Source: JBNJEM01 sp051745935 (lineage in GTDB: Bacteria > Planctomycetota > Planctomycetia > Pirellulales > Pirellulaceae). From it: 10,936 nt of DNA. Numbering within the stretch: the stretch's first letter is position 1; every line of letters begins with the position of its first letter. The notes under the pieces are model-generated. The model saw only the letters and a program-made list of their open reading frames with translations. It searched no databases and was not told where the DNA came from. Shown one piece after another: positions 1-6,333 of this stretch. The DNA is taken from the NCBI GenBank assembly GCA_051745935.1, contig JBNJEM010000222.1, positions 1-10,936 of the forward strand, given 5' to 3'. The position numbers and the translations under genes are program-made.

Positions 1-2
1 AA

Positions 3-98
3 GTCGATGAGGATAAGTTGGGCTGCCCCGTGCACGCCAGTATCTCGGGGCGGGTGACAGCGGTCAGTGCGACGCACGTCGAGATCACATCCGAGTGA
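3..98 (+). CDS. C-terminal tail of a PduS/RnfC-like electron-transfer protein (5' partial)
   Basis: An open frame enters from the left edge and ends at TGA 96-98, giving 31 residues. It holds the stretch GCPVHASISGRVTAV followed by a short strand ending in ITSE. This resembles the C-terminal barrel-sandwich hairpin of PduS and other RnfC-like proteins, where a Gly-x-x-(I/V)-H-A-S-I-x-G-x-V-T pattern precedes the end. PduS is a flavin and iron-sulfur protein that passes electrons to cofactors inside the 1,2-propanediol microcompartment and is reported to associate with the shell protein PduT. The next gene is a PduT-type shell protein, which strongly supports the call. The stop lies 38 bases before that gene's start, so the two are probably in one operon. 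Only the tail is visible; the flavin and cluster-binding parts lie outside the window. A generic biotin/lipoyl-like tail is the alternative. Confidence 0.6.
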   Translation, partial: VDEDKLGCPVHASISGRVTAVSATHVEITSE

Positions 99-136
99 TT
101 AAAGTTTTGAGTCAATTGAAGTTTGAGGGATGCAAC

Positions 137-691
137 ATGAACAAGCGCACGGCAATCGGAATCGTCGAAACGTCGAGCATTGCCAAGGGGTTTGAAGTCG
201 CTGATACGATCCTGAAAGCAGCCAACGTCGATATCATGCTTAATCGAACCGTCTGTCCCGGCAAATACATCGTATTGGTCACTGGCGACGTCGATGCCGT
301 CCGGTCGAGTGTGCAAGCGGGGGTCGACATTGGCGCTCATACCGTAGTGGACCAATTCATCATTCCCAACGTCCATTCCGCGATCTTTCCGGCAATCAGT
401 GGAATGGAACACGTCCCGGAATTGAAAGCCCTTGGCGTGATTGAGGGGTTCAGTGTCGCATCCGTGGTCGAAGCGGCTGACGCCGCGATCAAGGCGGCTC
501 CCATCCAATTCGTGAATATCCATCTGGCCATGGCGATTGGGGGCAAGGGGTTTGTTTCCTTTACCGGCGATGTCGCCGCCGTCGAAGAAGCGACTCAGGT
601 TGGAGCCGCGGTTATTGAAAAACGGGGTTTGCTGGTTGAAAAGATCGTGATTGCTCGGCCACGTCAGGAAATTGTGCGCGAATTCGTGTAA
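137..691 (+). CDS. pduT: PduT-type tandem BMC-domain microcompartment shell protein (BMC-T)
   Basis: The 184-residue product has two BMC domains in tandem, about residues 5-90 and 97-180. Each opens with the typical start (AIGIVET; ALGVIEG) and carries the G-G-x/GDV pattern of the fold. Such proteins form pseudohexameric trimers that tile the facets of bacterial microcompartments. Domain 1 has TVCPGK with Cys40, at the place where Salmonella PduT has the cysteine that binds a [4Fe-4S] cluster at the trimer pore (TICPGK). The domain 2 opening and the IARP tail also follow PduT. A redox role in moving electrons across the shell is therefore likely. The ATG at 137 is chosen because GAGGGA (125-130) lies six bases upstream; a GTG at 95 in the same frame would overlap the previous gene and add a non-family extension. 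The gene follows a PduS-like gene and appears to end the operon. Length matches PduT (about 184 residues). Confidence 0.95.
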   Translation: MNKRTAIGIVETSSIAKGFEVADTILKAANVDIMLNRTVCPGKYIVLVTGDVDAVRSSVQAGVDIGAHTVVDQFIIPNVHSAIFPAISGMEHVPELKALGVIEGFSVASVVEAADAAIKAAPIQFVNIHLAMAIGGKGFVSFTGDVAAVEEATQVGAAVIEKRGLLVEKIVIARPRQEIVREFV

Positions 692-1001
692 CGCCCGCCC
701 CGATTCGCCGGCCTGGCCGTGCCATGTTTGTTGCCGCGCGCCCCGGATCCCGCTCGTTGTTGCTTGCCAGACGAGTGGAGTGCTAGCACAATCCAGGTTG
801 CTTCACCGCCTTGCTCTGCGATAGAATTCGTCCCTCGTGGGCTACCGCTGCCGGCATCGAGCGCTGATGGCCGTATCGTCCAGCGGTCCGGTCGTTGGAA
901 GCCGCGCGGCGTCCGGGAAATCGGCCATGAGTTGGCTTCCGTGGCGTGAACGGTCGTGGTTTGAAGTGTCAGATCCACCGAGATTGGCCAGCGCGTGATA
1001 C
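692..1001. other. Gap without a convincing gene after the microcompartment operon
   Basis: Short open frames occur here but none has a credible start, ribosome binding site or recognisable product. I saw no strong terminator after the shell gene. The last 75 bases (about 928-1001) loosely resemble the X module seen at 3358-3570: both have ggcgtgaacgg near the start and a TTGcCCAGC-like stretch before TATACC. This may be a decayed copy, but the match needs gaps and is weak. Confidence 0.5.
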
Positions 1002-1104
1002 TATACCGGTCGCGGATGACTTTGTCCGCCGCGAGTCCGACCCACGGGAGGACGGCTGGCGTCGGGCAGCGTTCCACCCGGAGAAATCCGACCGCCTGAA
1101 GTAT
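1002..1104 (+). repeat. 103-bp intergenic repeat, copy R1
   Basis: This copy runs from TATACCGGTCGCGGATGAC to CCGCCTGAAGTAT, with the sequence TATAATTC at its right edge. By hand count it differs from R2 at about 8 of 103 positions and from R5 at about 11, without gaps. With R5 it forms a subgroup marked by GTC, CCA, GCG and AAG at codon-sized steps. It ends 35 bases before the GTG start of the SYLF gene. The TATAAT at 1102-1107 looks like a -10 box, but no -35 hexamer sits at the right distance. Confidence 0.95.
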
Positions 1105-1139
1105 AATTCATTCCCCGTCGTGCAGGGAGGTTCGCCGCC

Positions 1140-2501
1140 GTGAGAAGGAAATGCGTTTTTACGTTTGTCGTGGGCACGGTTTGTCTTTTGCGGATCGCGA
1201 CTCCGGGGCGGGCCCAATTGCAGCCGCACGGGCCGAAAGCACTGGAAAAGGCAACCAGTGTCCTCAATGCGTTCATGAACATGCCCGATCAGCACGTTTC
1301 TCGTTCGATACTCCAGAGGGCCCAGGGACTCGTCATCGTACCCGGGATGGTGAACCTGGAAGTCGCCGCCCACGGTCGTCGTGGGAAAGGGATCGCGGTT
1401 GCACGTGATGAAGATGGACGTTGGCGTCCACCATCTTTCGTCACCATGACCGGCGATACGGTCGATGTTCAGGGCCGAGTCGAGCCAACCGATATCATCC
1501 TCGTGTTCAATACGCGGGAGAGCGTGCGGAAGCTATACAGCGGGGAATTCAAAGTCGGCGTTGATGCGGTGGGGGTGGCGGGGCCAGTGGGGCGGGAGCC
1601 GGAAAACAGAGCGGAGGATCAAGAGCAAGCCGACATCTATTCATATTACCGCGGCGGTGGCTCGTTCACCGGCACGACGATGGATGGATCGGCGATCACG
1701 ATGGATGCGGGGGCGTCGCGCGACTATTATCAATCGGCCGCGAAGTCACCGGACGGCAAGCCCACCGTCTCCAATGCTCAACTTCCGTTGCCCGCGGCCC
1801 AGTTCCTGGCCGCCTTGGGAACGTACAACCACAACCAGGCTGAGACGGCAGCATCCCAACCCGCCTCGGCCGAGATCTCTTCGGGCGAGCGCGACGTCGC
1901 TTCGGTAAACTCCACCGGAGCTTCCAGCAACCAGGCCGGCAGCTCGACCGCAGCCGGCGTGCCGCGCTCAAATCGCTCTGATCGCTCTCGGGTCTTCCCC
2001 CCCGGCTCACGAACCTCGAACCCATCCCAGTCCCCTGAGGCTGAATCGGCCACCAATGGTGAGTCGAGCCGCTCGAACACCACGGCGGGAAATTCCGAGG
2101 CTTCCGTGACCGACGCGAGCGTTTCTCGGCAAGAATCCGCTCAAGAGGGGGCTTCCCAGGGCGATTCGCTGGAAACGACTCGCCAGCAGCTAGCCGCCGC
2201 CGCCAAGGATCTGGGAGGCTTGCTGGACGAGTCATGGCGCCAGTACCTGGCACTGCCCCAAGGGGTCTTTACCGGCGAGGGTGTCCCCACGGTTGATAGT
2301 CTGCGCCGATCACTCCGCCGTTTTGAAACAGTGGCCAATGAGAGTAAGTACAGTGTGTTGTTACAGCGACGCGAGTTCCAGCAAGCATACGACACGTTGA
2401 GGCGTTACCATGAACAAGTGGAGGCCGAGGCGTCACCAGAGACCGGATCACAATCAACCACCGCCGGCTCGGAGGATGGCGAGCGCGCCGAGATTCGGTA
2501 A
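1140..2501 (+). CDS. Secreted SYLF (Ysc84/DUF500) domain protein with a low-complexity middle and helical tail
   Basis: The product has 453 residues. Residues 1-25 look like a signal peptide with likely cleavage after GRA. Residues about 35-200 match the SYLF domain: a helical start, RAQGLVIVPG, then GKGIAVARDEDGRW, a DIILVFNT strand, GEFKVGVDA and AGPVGRE, ending with a YYRGGGSFTG stretch. SYLF domains of the Ysc84/SH3YL1 family bind phosphoinositides in eukaryotes; bacterial members are secreted or periplasmic with unclear roles. Residues about 230-345 are rich in Ser, Ala, Gly, Gln and Glu and are probably disordered. Residues about 345-435 look helical and may form a coiled coil. The GTG start is supported by AGGGAGG at 1124-1130, nine bases upstream, and by the signal peptide. 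The nearby ATG at 1151 is in another frame. Repeat R1 lies just upstream; no partner gene is apparent. Confidence 0.85.
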   Translation: MRRKCVFTFVVGTVCLLRIATPGRAQLQPHGPKALEKATSVLNAFMNMPDQHVSRSILQRAQGLVIVPGMVNLEVAAHGRRGKGIAVARDEDGRWRPPSFVTMTGDTVDVQGRVEPTDIILVFNTRESVRKLYSGEFKVGVDAVGVAGPVGREPENRAEDQEQADIYSYYRGGGSFTGTTMDGSAITMDAGASRDYYQSAAKSPDGKPTVSNAQLPLPAAQFLAALGTYNHNQAETAASQPASAEISSGERDVASVNSTGASSNQAGSSTAAGVPRSNRSDRSRVFPPGSRTSNPSQSPEAESATNGESSRSNTTAGNSEASVTDASVSRQESAQEGASQGDSLETTRQQLAAAAKDLGGLLDESWRQYLALPQGVFTGEGVPTVDSLRRSLRRFETVANESKYSVLLQRREFQQAYDTLRRYHEQVEAEASPETGSQSTTAGSEDGERAEIR

Positions 2502-2934
2502 GGAATGACCAGTCAATCCACTGGCCTCGCTTCGCCCGGTCGCCACCAAACCGGGAACGCTGGCGCCGCGTGGCACTGGATAAACCCTGTAATTGCAAAT
2601 TTTTCTGACGTGTTTTTGATTTCAATAGGAAAAGAAAGGGGTTTCCATCATTCGAGAGCATGTTGCCAGATCTAACGGAATGTGAAATGTAGAAACATGC
2701 CAATAGCGGCTGTGACGCCCTTTCAGGGCTTGCGCTGCTTGGGATCATGATGTCCCAGGGCTGCGCTCTGCCCTGGGCTGATTTGTGCAGCCCCCTTCGG
2801 GGCGAATTGTAGCAAAGAGCATGATACTGCCCGGACCAAGCCGGGACATCCCTTTGACGCCACACTTTTTTGCAATTCTGGGCTAAACAGATACTGGCAT
2901 CACACAAAAAATTTGACTGTGCTGGTGGATCCGT
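2502..2934. other. AT-rich gap holding a REP-like palindromic element
   Basis: This gap has no convincing gene. Its first part (about 2580-2700) is clearly more AT-rich than the rest of the window and contains T-runs (2600-2620). The second part is the palindromic element listed separately. A minus-strand open frame crossing the gap follows the palindromes and overlaps the SYLF gene; I read it as spurious. Confidence 0.6.
2717..2845. repeat. REP-like element with four hairpins
   Basis: Four perfect inverted repeats follow each other: GCCCT/AGGGC (2717-2729), CCCAGGGC/GCCCTGGG with an 8-base loop (2754-2777), GCCCC/GGGGC around CTTC (2790-2803), and CCCGG/CCGGG (2830-2845). The layout resembles REP/BIME-like elements that are common in planctomycete and other genomes and are thought to be mobilised by REP-associated Y1 transposases. 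No transposase is in the window. The element could also end transcription of the SYLF gene. Confidence 0.75.
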
Positions 2935-3414
2935 ATGCGAGATCTTGACGAATTATTCACCGCGCTGAGCCGGAGCACGTTTCGCGCTAAATTCGGACTT
3001 ACGCCGTCGGATTGTGCCTATATTGCTGGCCGGTCCCGATCGACCATCCAGAGCCACGCGCGGGATTTCATACGCCAGCGGTTAGCGCCGGCGCAACCAA
3101 AAAACGATGGAAAGCAGACGCCCATGAAGGGGCACCCTGTTTTCGTCGCCCAACATGCCACGGGCACGTGCTGTCGCACGTGCCTTTCCAAGTGGCATGC
3201 GATTGATTCTGGCAGAGCATTAACGGACGACGAGGTGGATTACGTGCTCCAAGTCATCGATTTCTGGATCTCGCGAGAGCTGCGGAACCATTCACAACCC
3301 GCGGGCAGTCAGATGCGTCTGTTCGAGAAAGGCGATAAACTCGACACGGTCGAAAATGACAGGAACGTGGCATGCCATTTCCGGCGTGAACGGCCGCGAC
3401 GGGGTGGCTTATGA
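2935..3414 (+). CDS. DUF4186 family protein, with a repeat-derived C-terminal tail
   Basis: The product has 159 residues. Residues about 7-118 match the DUF4186 family: SHARDFIRQRLAPA, PKNDGKQTPMKGHPVFVAQHAT, then CCRTCLSKWH (Cys79, Cys80, Cys83, His88), and a helix with LTDDEVDYV. The Cys/His group suggests metal binding, but the function of the family is unknown. The ATG at 2935 follows a modest GGTGG at 2923-2927, and an in-frame stop at 2914 rules out a longer form unless a CTG is used. The last 18 residues, from Asp142, are encoded inside the X repeat module (3358 on), which also supplies the TGA. The natural end of the protein was therefore probably altered by the repeat. Confidence 0.85.
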   Translation: MRDLDELFTALSRSTFRAKFGLTPSDCAYIAGRSRSTIQSHARDFIRQRLAPAQPKNDGKQTPMKGHPVFVAQHATGTCCRTCLSKWHAIDSGRALTDDEVDYVLQVIDFWISRELRNHSQPAGSQMRLFEKGDKLDTVENDRNVACHFRRERPRRGGL

Positions 3415-3570
3415 CCGCCTCTGGGACGCGTCACGCTTGCCCAACCGCGATATCTGCTCCACCCGATCAGAACCGACACAACCGCGCGGTGCCACTTGCG
3501 GCACGAACGACCAGAGCGGCGTGTCCCATGGTCGTTTGCGGATTGTGTCGCGGTTGCCCAGCAGCGGTAT
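3358..3570 (+). repeat. Diverged tandem duplication of the 'X' module (about 95 bp, period 117)
   Basis: Unit A (3358-3453) and unit B (3475-3570) align without gaps at a constant offset of 117. I count about 50 identical bases of 80 between 3371-3450 and 3488-3567, including shared TGCCA, CGGC, GAACG, CATGG/TATGA and TTGCCCA blocks. Translated in one frame, A reads CHFRRERPRRGGL then stop, and B reads CHLRHERPERRVPW. Unit B runs directly into the 103-bp repeat R2. Unit A contains the stop of the DUF4186 gene. Confidence 0.7.
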
Positions 3571-3672
3571 ATACCGGTCGCGGATGACTTTCTCCGCCGC
3601 GAGTCCGACCAACGGGAGGACGGCTTGCGTCGGGCAGCTTTCCATCCGGAAAAATCCAACCGCCTGAAATAT
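3570..3672 (+). repeat. 103-bp intergenic repeat, copy R2
   Basis: This full copy (TATACCGGTCGCGG to CGCCTGAAATAT) differs from R4 at about 4 positions and from R6 at about 5. It directly follows X-module unit B and ends 30 bases before the kinase ATG. An open frame runs through the repeat into the kinase gene, which would wrongly extend the kinase by 69 residues. Confidence 0.95.
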
Positions 3673-3702
3673 CACAGTTCCTTCCGACTTGTTGGTGGCA
3701 TC

Positions 3703-4905
3703 ATGAGCATTGAGCAGGCGTCCGAGCAGTTGCACGAATGCATGACCCGGTGGTATGGGGTACGGCGGGATCAGGTGAAGATTGTATTCGCGCCTTACCG
3801 CGTTTGCCCGTTGGGGGCCCACATCGATCATCAGTTGGGGCAAGTTACGGCCATGGCACTGGATCGTGGCATATTATTGGCATTCGCCCCCCGCCGCACC
3901 CCGGAGGTGAAATTGCGCAGTCTGGATTTCGAGGGGGAAGTCCACGTCCGTTTCGACGATGTGGCCGCGCCACGAGTCGACGATTGGGGAAACTACGTTC
4001 GCGGCGCCATTCTGGCGTTACAGCGCGACTTCGCGCTCTCGGAGGGACTGGTCGGAGTCACGGCTGGGCGAGTCGCGGAAGGCGGACTCAGTTCATCGGC
4101 CGCCGTTGGCGTGGCCTACCTGTTGGCCTTGCAGGATGTCAACCAATTAGCGGTGACACCCAAACAGAACATTGCCCTGGTGCAACGGATCGAAAACCAG
4201 TACCTGGGGCTGCGCATCGGTATACTCGACCAGTCAGCCATTCTGCTTTCGCGTCGAAATGCCCTGACCGTGATCGACTGCGCGGACGTGACCCATTCAC
4301 TGATCCAATGGCCGACACCGCCACTGCCATTTGGAATCCTGGTCGCGTTTTCCGGACTACGTCAATCACTTGCCGGGACCGATTACAACCAGCGGGTGAC
4401 CGAGTGTACTGAAGCGGCCCGCCAGCTGCTCCAGGCATCAGGTCGTCCCGAAGATCCACCGCGGCTCAGGTCCGTGACACCGCAAGAGTACCAGGCTCAT
4501 GCCACTTGCCTTTCCGGACCTCCAGCGCGCCGGGCCCAGCATTTCTTTTCCGAAATGGAGCGGGTACGCCGCGGCGTGGCCGTCTGGAACCAAGGTGACG
4601 TTCAAACATTTGGGAAGCTCATTACCGAATCGGGGGCCAGCTCAATTCATCATTATGAATGCGGCGCGCCACCGCTGATCGATCTTTATCAAGCCTTGAT
4701 CGAAACGCCAGGGGTGTTTGGCGCTCGTTTCAGTGGCGCTGGTTTTCGTGGCTGTTGTCTGGCATTGATCGATCCTTCCCGGTCGGAGGAAATCGCCAGT
4801 CGCGTAATGCGTGTCCATGCGCGGCGGCATCCGGAACTCGCTTCCTCGGCGTGGAGCATGGCGTGCAACACGGACAATGGGGCCCGGTTTCTCGAGTCCG
4901 CGTGA
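3703..4905 (+). CDS. GHMP-family sugar kinase, probable galacturonokinase (GalAK-like)
   Basis: The product has 400 residues and all three GHMP motifs. Motif 1 is APYRVCPLGAHIDH (30-43), with Arg33 at the place of the catalytic arginine. Motif 2 is GGLSSSAAVG (127-136), the ATP phosphate loop. GILDQSAILL carries Asp176, the expected catalytic base. Motif 3 is GARFSGAGFRGC (340-351). In galactokinase motif 1 reads GEHTDY; here Glu is replaced by Ala39. Plant galacturonokinase has the same GAHIDH motif, and as I recall it also shares LSSSAAVGVAYLLAL, YLGLR.GILDQSAILLS, AFSGLRQ and YECG.PLI. The expected reaction is D-galacturonate + ATP giving galacturonate-1-phosphate, the entry to UDP-GalA by salvage. 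The ATG at 3703 fits the plant N-terminus; the ribosome site (GGTGG) is weak. Upstream codons lie in repeat R2. No pyrophosphorylase is adjacent. Galactokinase activity remains possible. Confidence 0.85.
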   Translation: MSIEQASEQLHECMTRWYGVRRDQVKIVFAPYRVCPLGAHIDHQLGQVTAMALDRGILLAFAPRRTPEVKLRSLDFEGEVHVRFDDVAAPRVDDWGNYVRGAILALQRDFALSEGLVGVTAGRVAEGGLSSSAAVGVAYLLALQDVNQLAVTPKQNIALVQRIENQYLGLRIGILDQSAILLSRRNALTVIDCADVTHSLIQWPTPPLPFGILVAFSGLRQSLAGTDYNQRVTECTEAARQLLQASGRPEDPPRLRSVTPQEYQAHATCLSGPPARRAQHFFSEMERVRRGVAVWNQGDVQTFGKLITESGASSIHHYECGAPPLIDLYQALIETPGVFGARFSGAGFRGCCLALIDPSRSEEIASRVMRVHARRHPELASSAWSMACNTDNGARFLESA

Positions 4906-4912
4906 TCACCAG

Positions 4913-4978
4913 TATACCGGGCGCGGATGACTTTGTCCGCCGCGAGTCCGACCAACGGGAGGACGGCTTGCGTCGGGC
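4913..4978 (+). repeat. 103-bp repeat family, partial copy R3
   Basis: The left 66 bases match the family closely (TATACCGGGCGCGGATGAC to GCGTCGGGC); the right part is replaced. A GTATAC at 4992-4997 could be the remains of the right end after an internal deletion. The copy starts seven bases after the kinase stop and lies between two convergent genes. Confidence 0.9.
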
Positions 4979-4998
4979 TTGCCTGGCAGTCGTATACC

Positions 4999-5026
4999 AT
5001 CATTCCGTTGCATCATCATTCCGTTG
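4999..5026. repeat. 12-bp direct duplication at the 3' end of the oxidoreductase gene
   Basis: ATCATTCCGTTG occurs at 4999-5010 and again at 5015-5026. The second unit encodes the last residues and the stop of the minus-strand oxidoreductase (stop at 5016-5018). The duplication lies next to the partial repeat R3 and may be a scar of the rearrangement that shortened it. Confidence 0.7.
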
Positions 5027-6185
5027 GATAGTGAGCGAACCGTGGTTTCGCTTGTGCGAATCCGGCGTCGAACGCAAGGAGATCGGCGAGCGAGGCGATT
5101 TCCAGCTCGGCTTGCTCCCAACTGCTCCGCCATAGCAGGCTGGAGAGTTGGTAAGTGATCCGCGCGAATGTTGGGTTTGGGTAGAGCCCGGTCGTGATCG
5201 CCGGGCCAGACACGTTTTGGCGCCACCGGCCAAGCGTTTTCAAGACTTCCACGTAGGAATTGGTGCTCACCACGTCTTCCTGAGCTTCACCGTCGATGAC
5301 TAGCCACTTCTTGCCCTCCAGGAAGTCTGCCTCGATGGTGAATTGCCGGCCGTCCGCCCTGCCGCTGATCGTGCGTCGCTTGCTCCATGGGGCTCCACGA
5401 GTGAAATCGGTCCGCCCATTGATTTGCGTGTCTCCCAGCGCCATCTGATACTCGCATTTGCCGTCGACCAGATGGGAATACGCGGAGGGATTCGGGGGGT
5501 GGTACGGCTCGGATTGAGCGGAAACGCGGAGGCCGCGGCCGAACACCGGCGCCAACCCATCTTGCAAGTGTGCCAGTAGATGGAGGGCGAACGCCAGGCA
5601 ATGGACCGATTCCTGGTACTGAATGTGAACCATTTTCTTTCGGTTGCGCGCAATGTCCGGGTTCTCGCGATCCTTGGATCGCTGCATGGCGAGCAAATCG
5701 ATCCGAACATCATCGTGACGACGAAGGAAGTCCAGGATCCGGTCCGTGATGGGATCGAACAATTCCGGAAAGTCATACAAAACAATCGCCTGGGACTTCT
5801 TCACCGCCTCCACCAGGCGAACGCAGTCCTCGGGTGATTCCGGTAACGCTATCGGTTTCTCGCACAGAACCCAAATCGGTTCTTTTTGGCTCCGGCGCAG
5901 CAGGATATCCAGTCCAGCTCCGCGATGTTCAGGATGCAAGGCCAGATGGAACACGTCAGCGTGCTGATGATAGAACGCTCGTTCGTTGTCCCACGGGACC
6001 CCCCCGCGTAAATCGAGGTCGCTGGGAGGCGGTCCCACATCATAAACGCTCGTCGCCAGTTGCAGCTGGTTCGCCGCCTCCAGGAACTTGCGCCCAATAT
6101 ATCCCCAGGCCCCCGCGATCGCCAGCGATGACAGCGGAGCCATGGACGAGGTGGGCGGAACAGGTTGATCCGGGTGCGATCCCAT
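5016..6185 (-). CDS. Gfo/Idh/MocA-like NAD(P)-dependent oxidoreductase
   Basis: Counted from the ATG at 6185 the product has 389 residues. A Rossmann fold starts at residue 20 with a GxxGxxG motif (GAWGYIG, 25-31). The family's Glu-Lys-Pro signature is present as VLCEKPIA (EKP 109-111), followed by a helix (VRLVEAVKKS) and LYDFPELFDP, as in Gfo/Idh/MocA enzymes. The C-terminal half would be the substrate-binding domain; residues about 185-215 (IQYQESVHCLAFALHLL) may hold the catalytic His. Members oxidise sugars, inositols or amino sugars; the substrate cannot be told here. The start is uncertain: ATG 6143 (375 residues) and TTG 6209 are alternatives, and none has a Shine-Dalgarno sequence. 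The gene converges with the kinase gene and is flanked by same-direction repeats R3 and R4. Confidence 0.75.
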   Translation of the reverse strand: MGSHPDQPVPPTSSMAPLSSLAIAGAWGYIGRKFLEAANQLQLATSVYDVGPPPSDLDLRGGVPWDNERAFYHQHADVFHLALHPEHRGAGLDILLRRSQKEPIWVLCEKPIALPESPEDCVRLVEAVKKSQAIVLYDFPELFDPITDRILDFLRRHDDVRIDLLAMQRSKDRENPDIARNRKKMVHIQYQESVHCLAFALHLLAHLQDGLAPVFGRGLRVSAQSEPYHPPNPSAYSHLVDGKCEYQMALGDTQINGRTDFTRGAPWSKRRTISGRADGRQFTIEADFLEGKKWLVIDGEAQEDVVSTNSYVEVLKTLGRWRQNVSGPAITTGLYPNPTFARITYQLSSLLWRSSWEQAELEIASLADLLAFDAGFAQAKPRFAHYPTE

Positions 6186-6221
6186 TGCGTGTCGCCGTGT
6201 GATAACCAAAACGGGCTGTTA

Positions 6222-6324
6222 TATACCGGTCGCGAATGACGTTCTCCGCCGCGAGTCCGACCAACGGGAGGACGGCTTGCGTCGGGCAGCTTTCCACCCG
6301 GAAAAATCCAGCCGCCTGAAATAT
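6222..6324 (+). repeat. 103-bp intergenic repeat, copy R4
   Basis: This full copy differs from R2 at about 4 positions, including GAT to AAT and TTT to GTT, and has no gaps. It lies just upstream of the minus-strand oxidoreductase, pointing away from it. Confidence 0.95.
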
Positions 6325-6333
6325 GACGCGGTT

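Noticed and set aside
664..1077. A 137-residue minus-strand open frame after the shell gene
   Set aside because: It overlaps the shell gene end and R1, has a low-complexity Arg-rich composition and no recognisable family.
1102..1107. The TATAAT at the right end of the repeats as a shared promoter for downstream genes
   Set aside because: R2 and R4 lack it, no -35 hexamer is at the proper distance, and R3, R4 and R5 do not point at a nearby gene start.
2269..2907. A 212-residue minus-strand open frame
   Set aside because: It crosses the REP-like palindromes and overlaps the well-supported SYLF gene; translated palindromes often look like this.
3496..3702. Upstream 69-residue extension of the kinase frame
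   Set aside because: It is X module plus repeat R2 read in an open frame. The kinase family starts close to the ATG at 3703.
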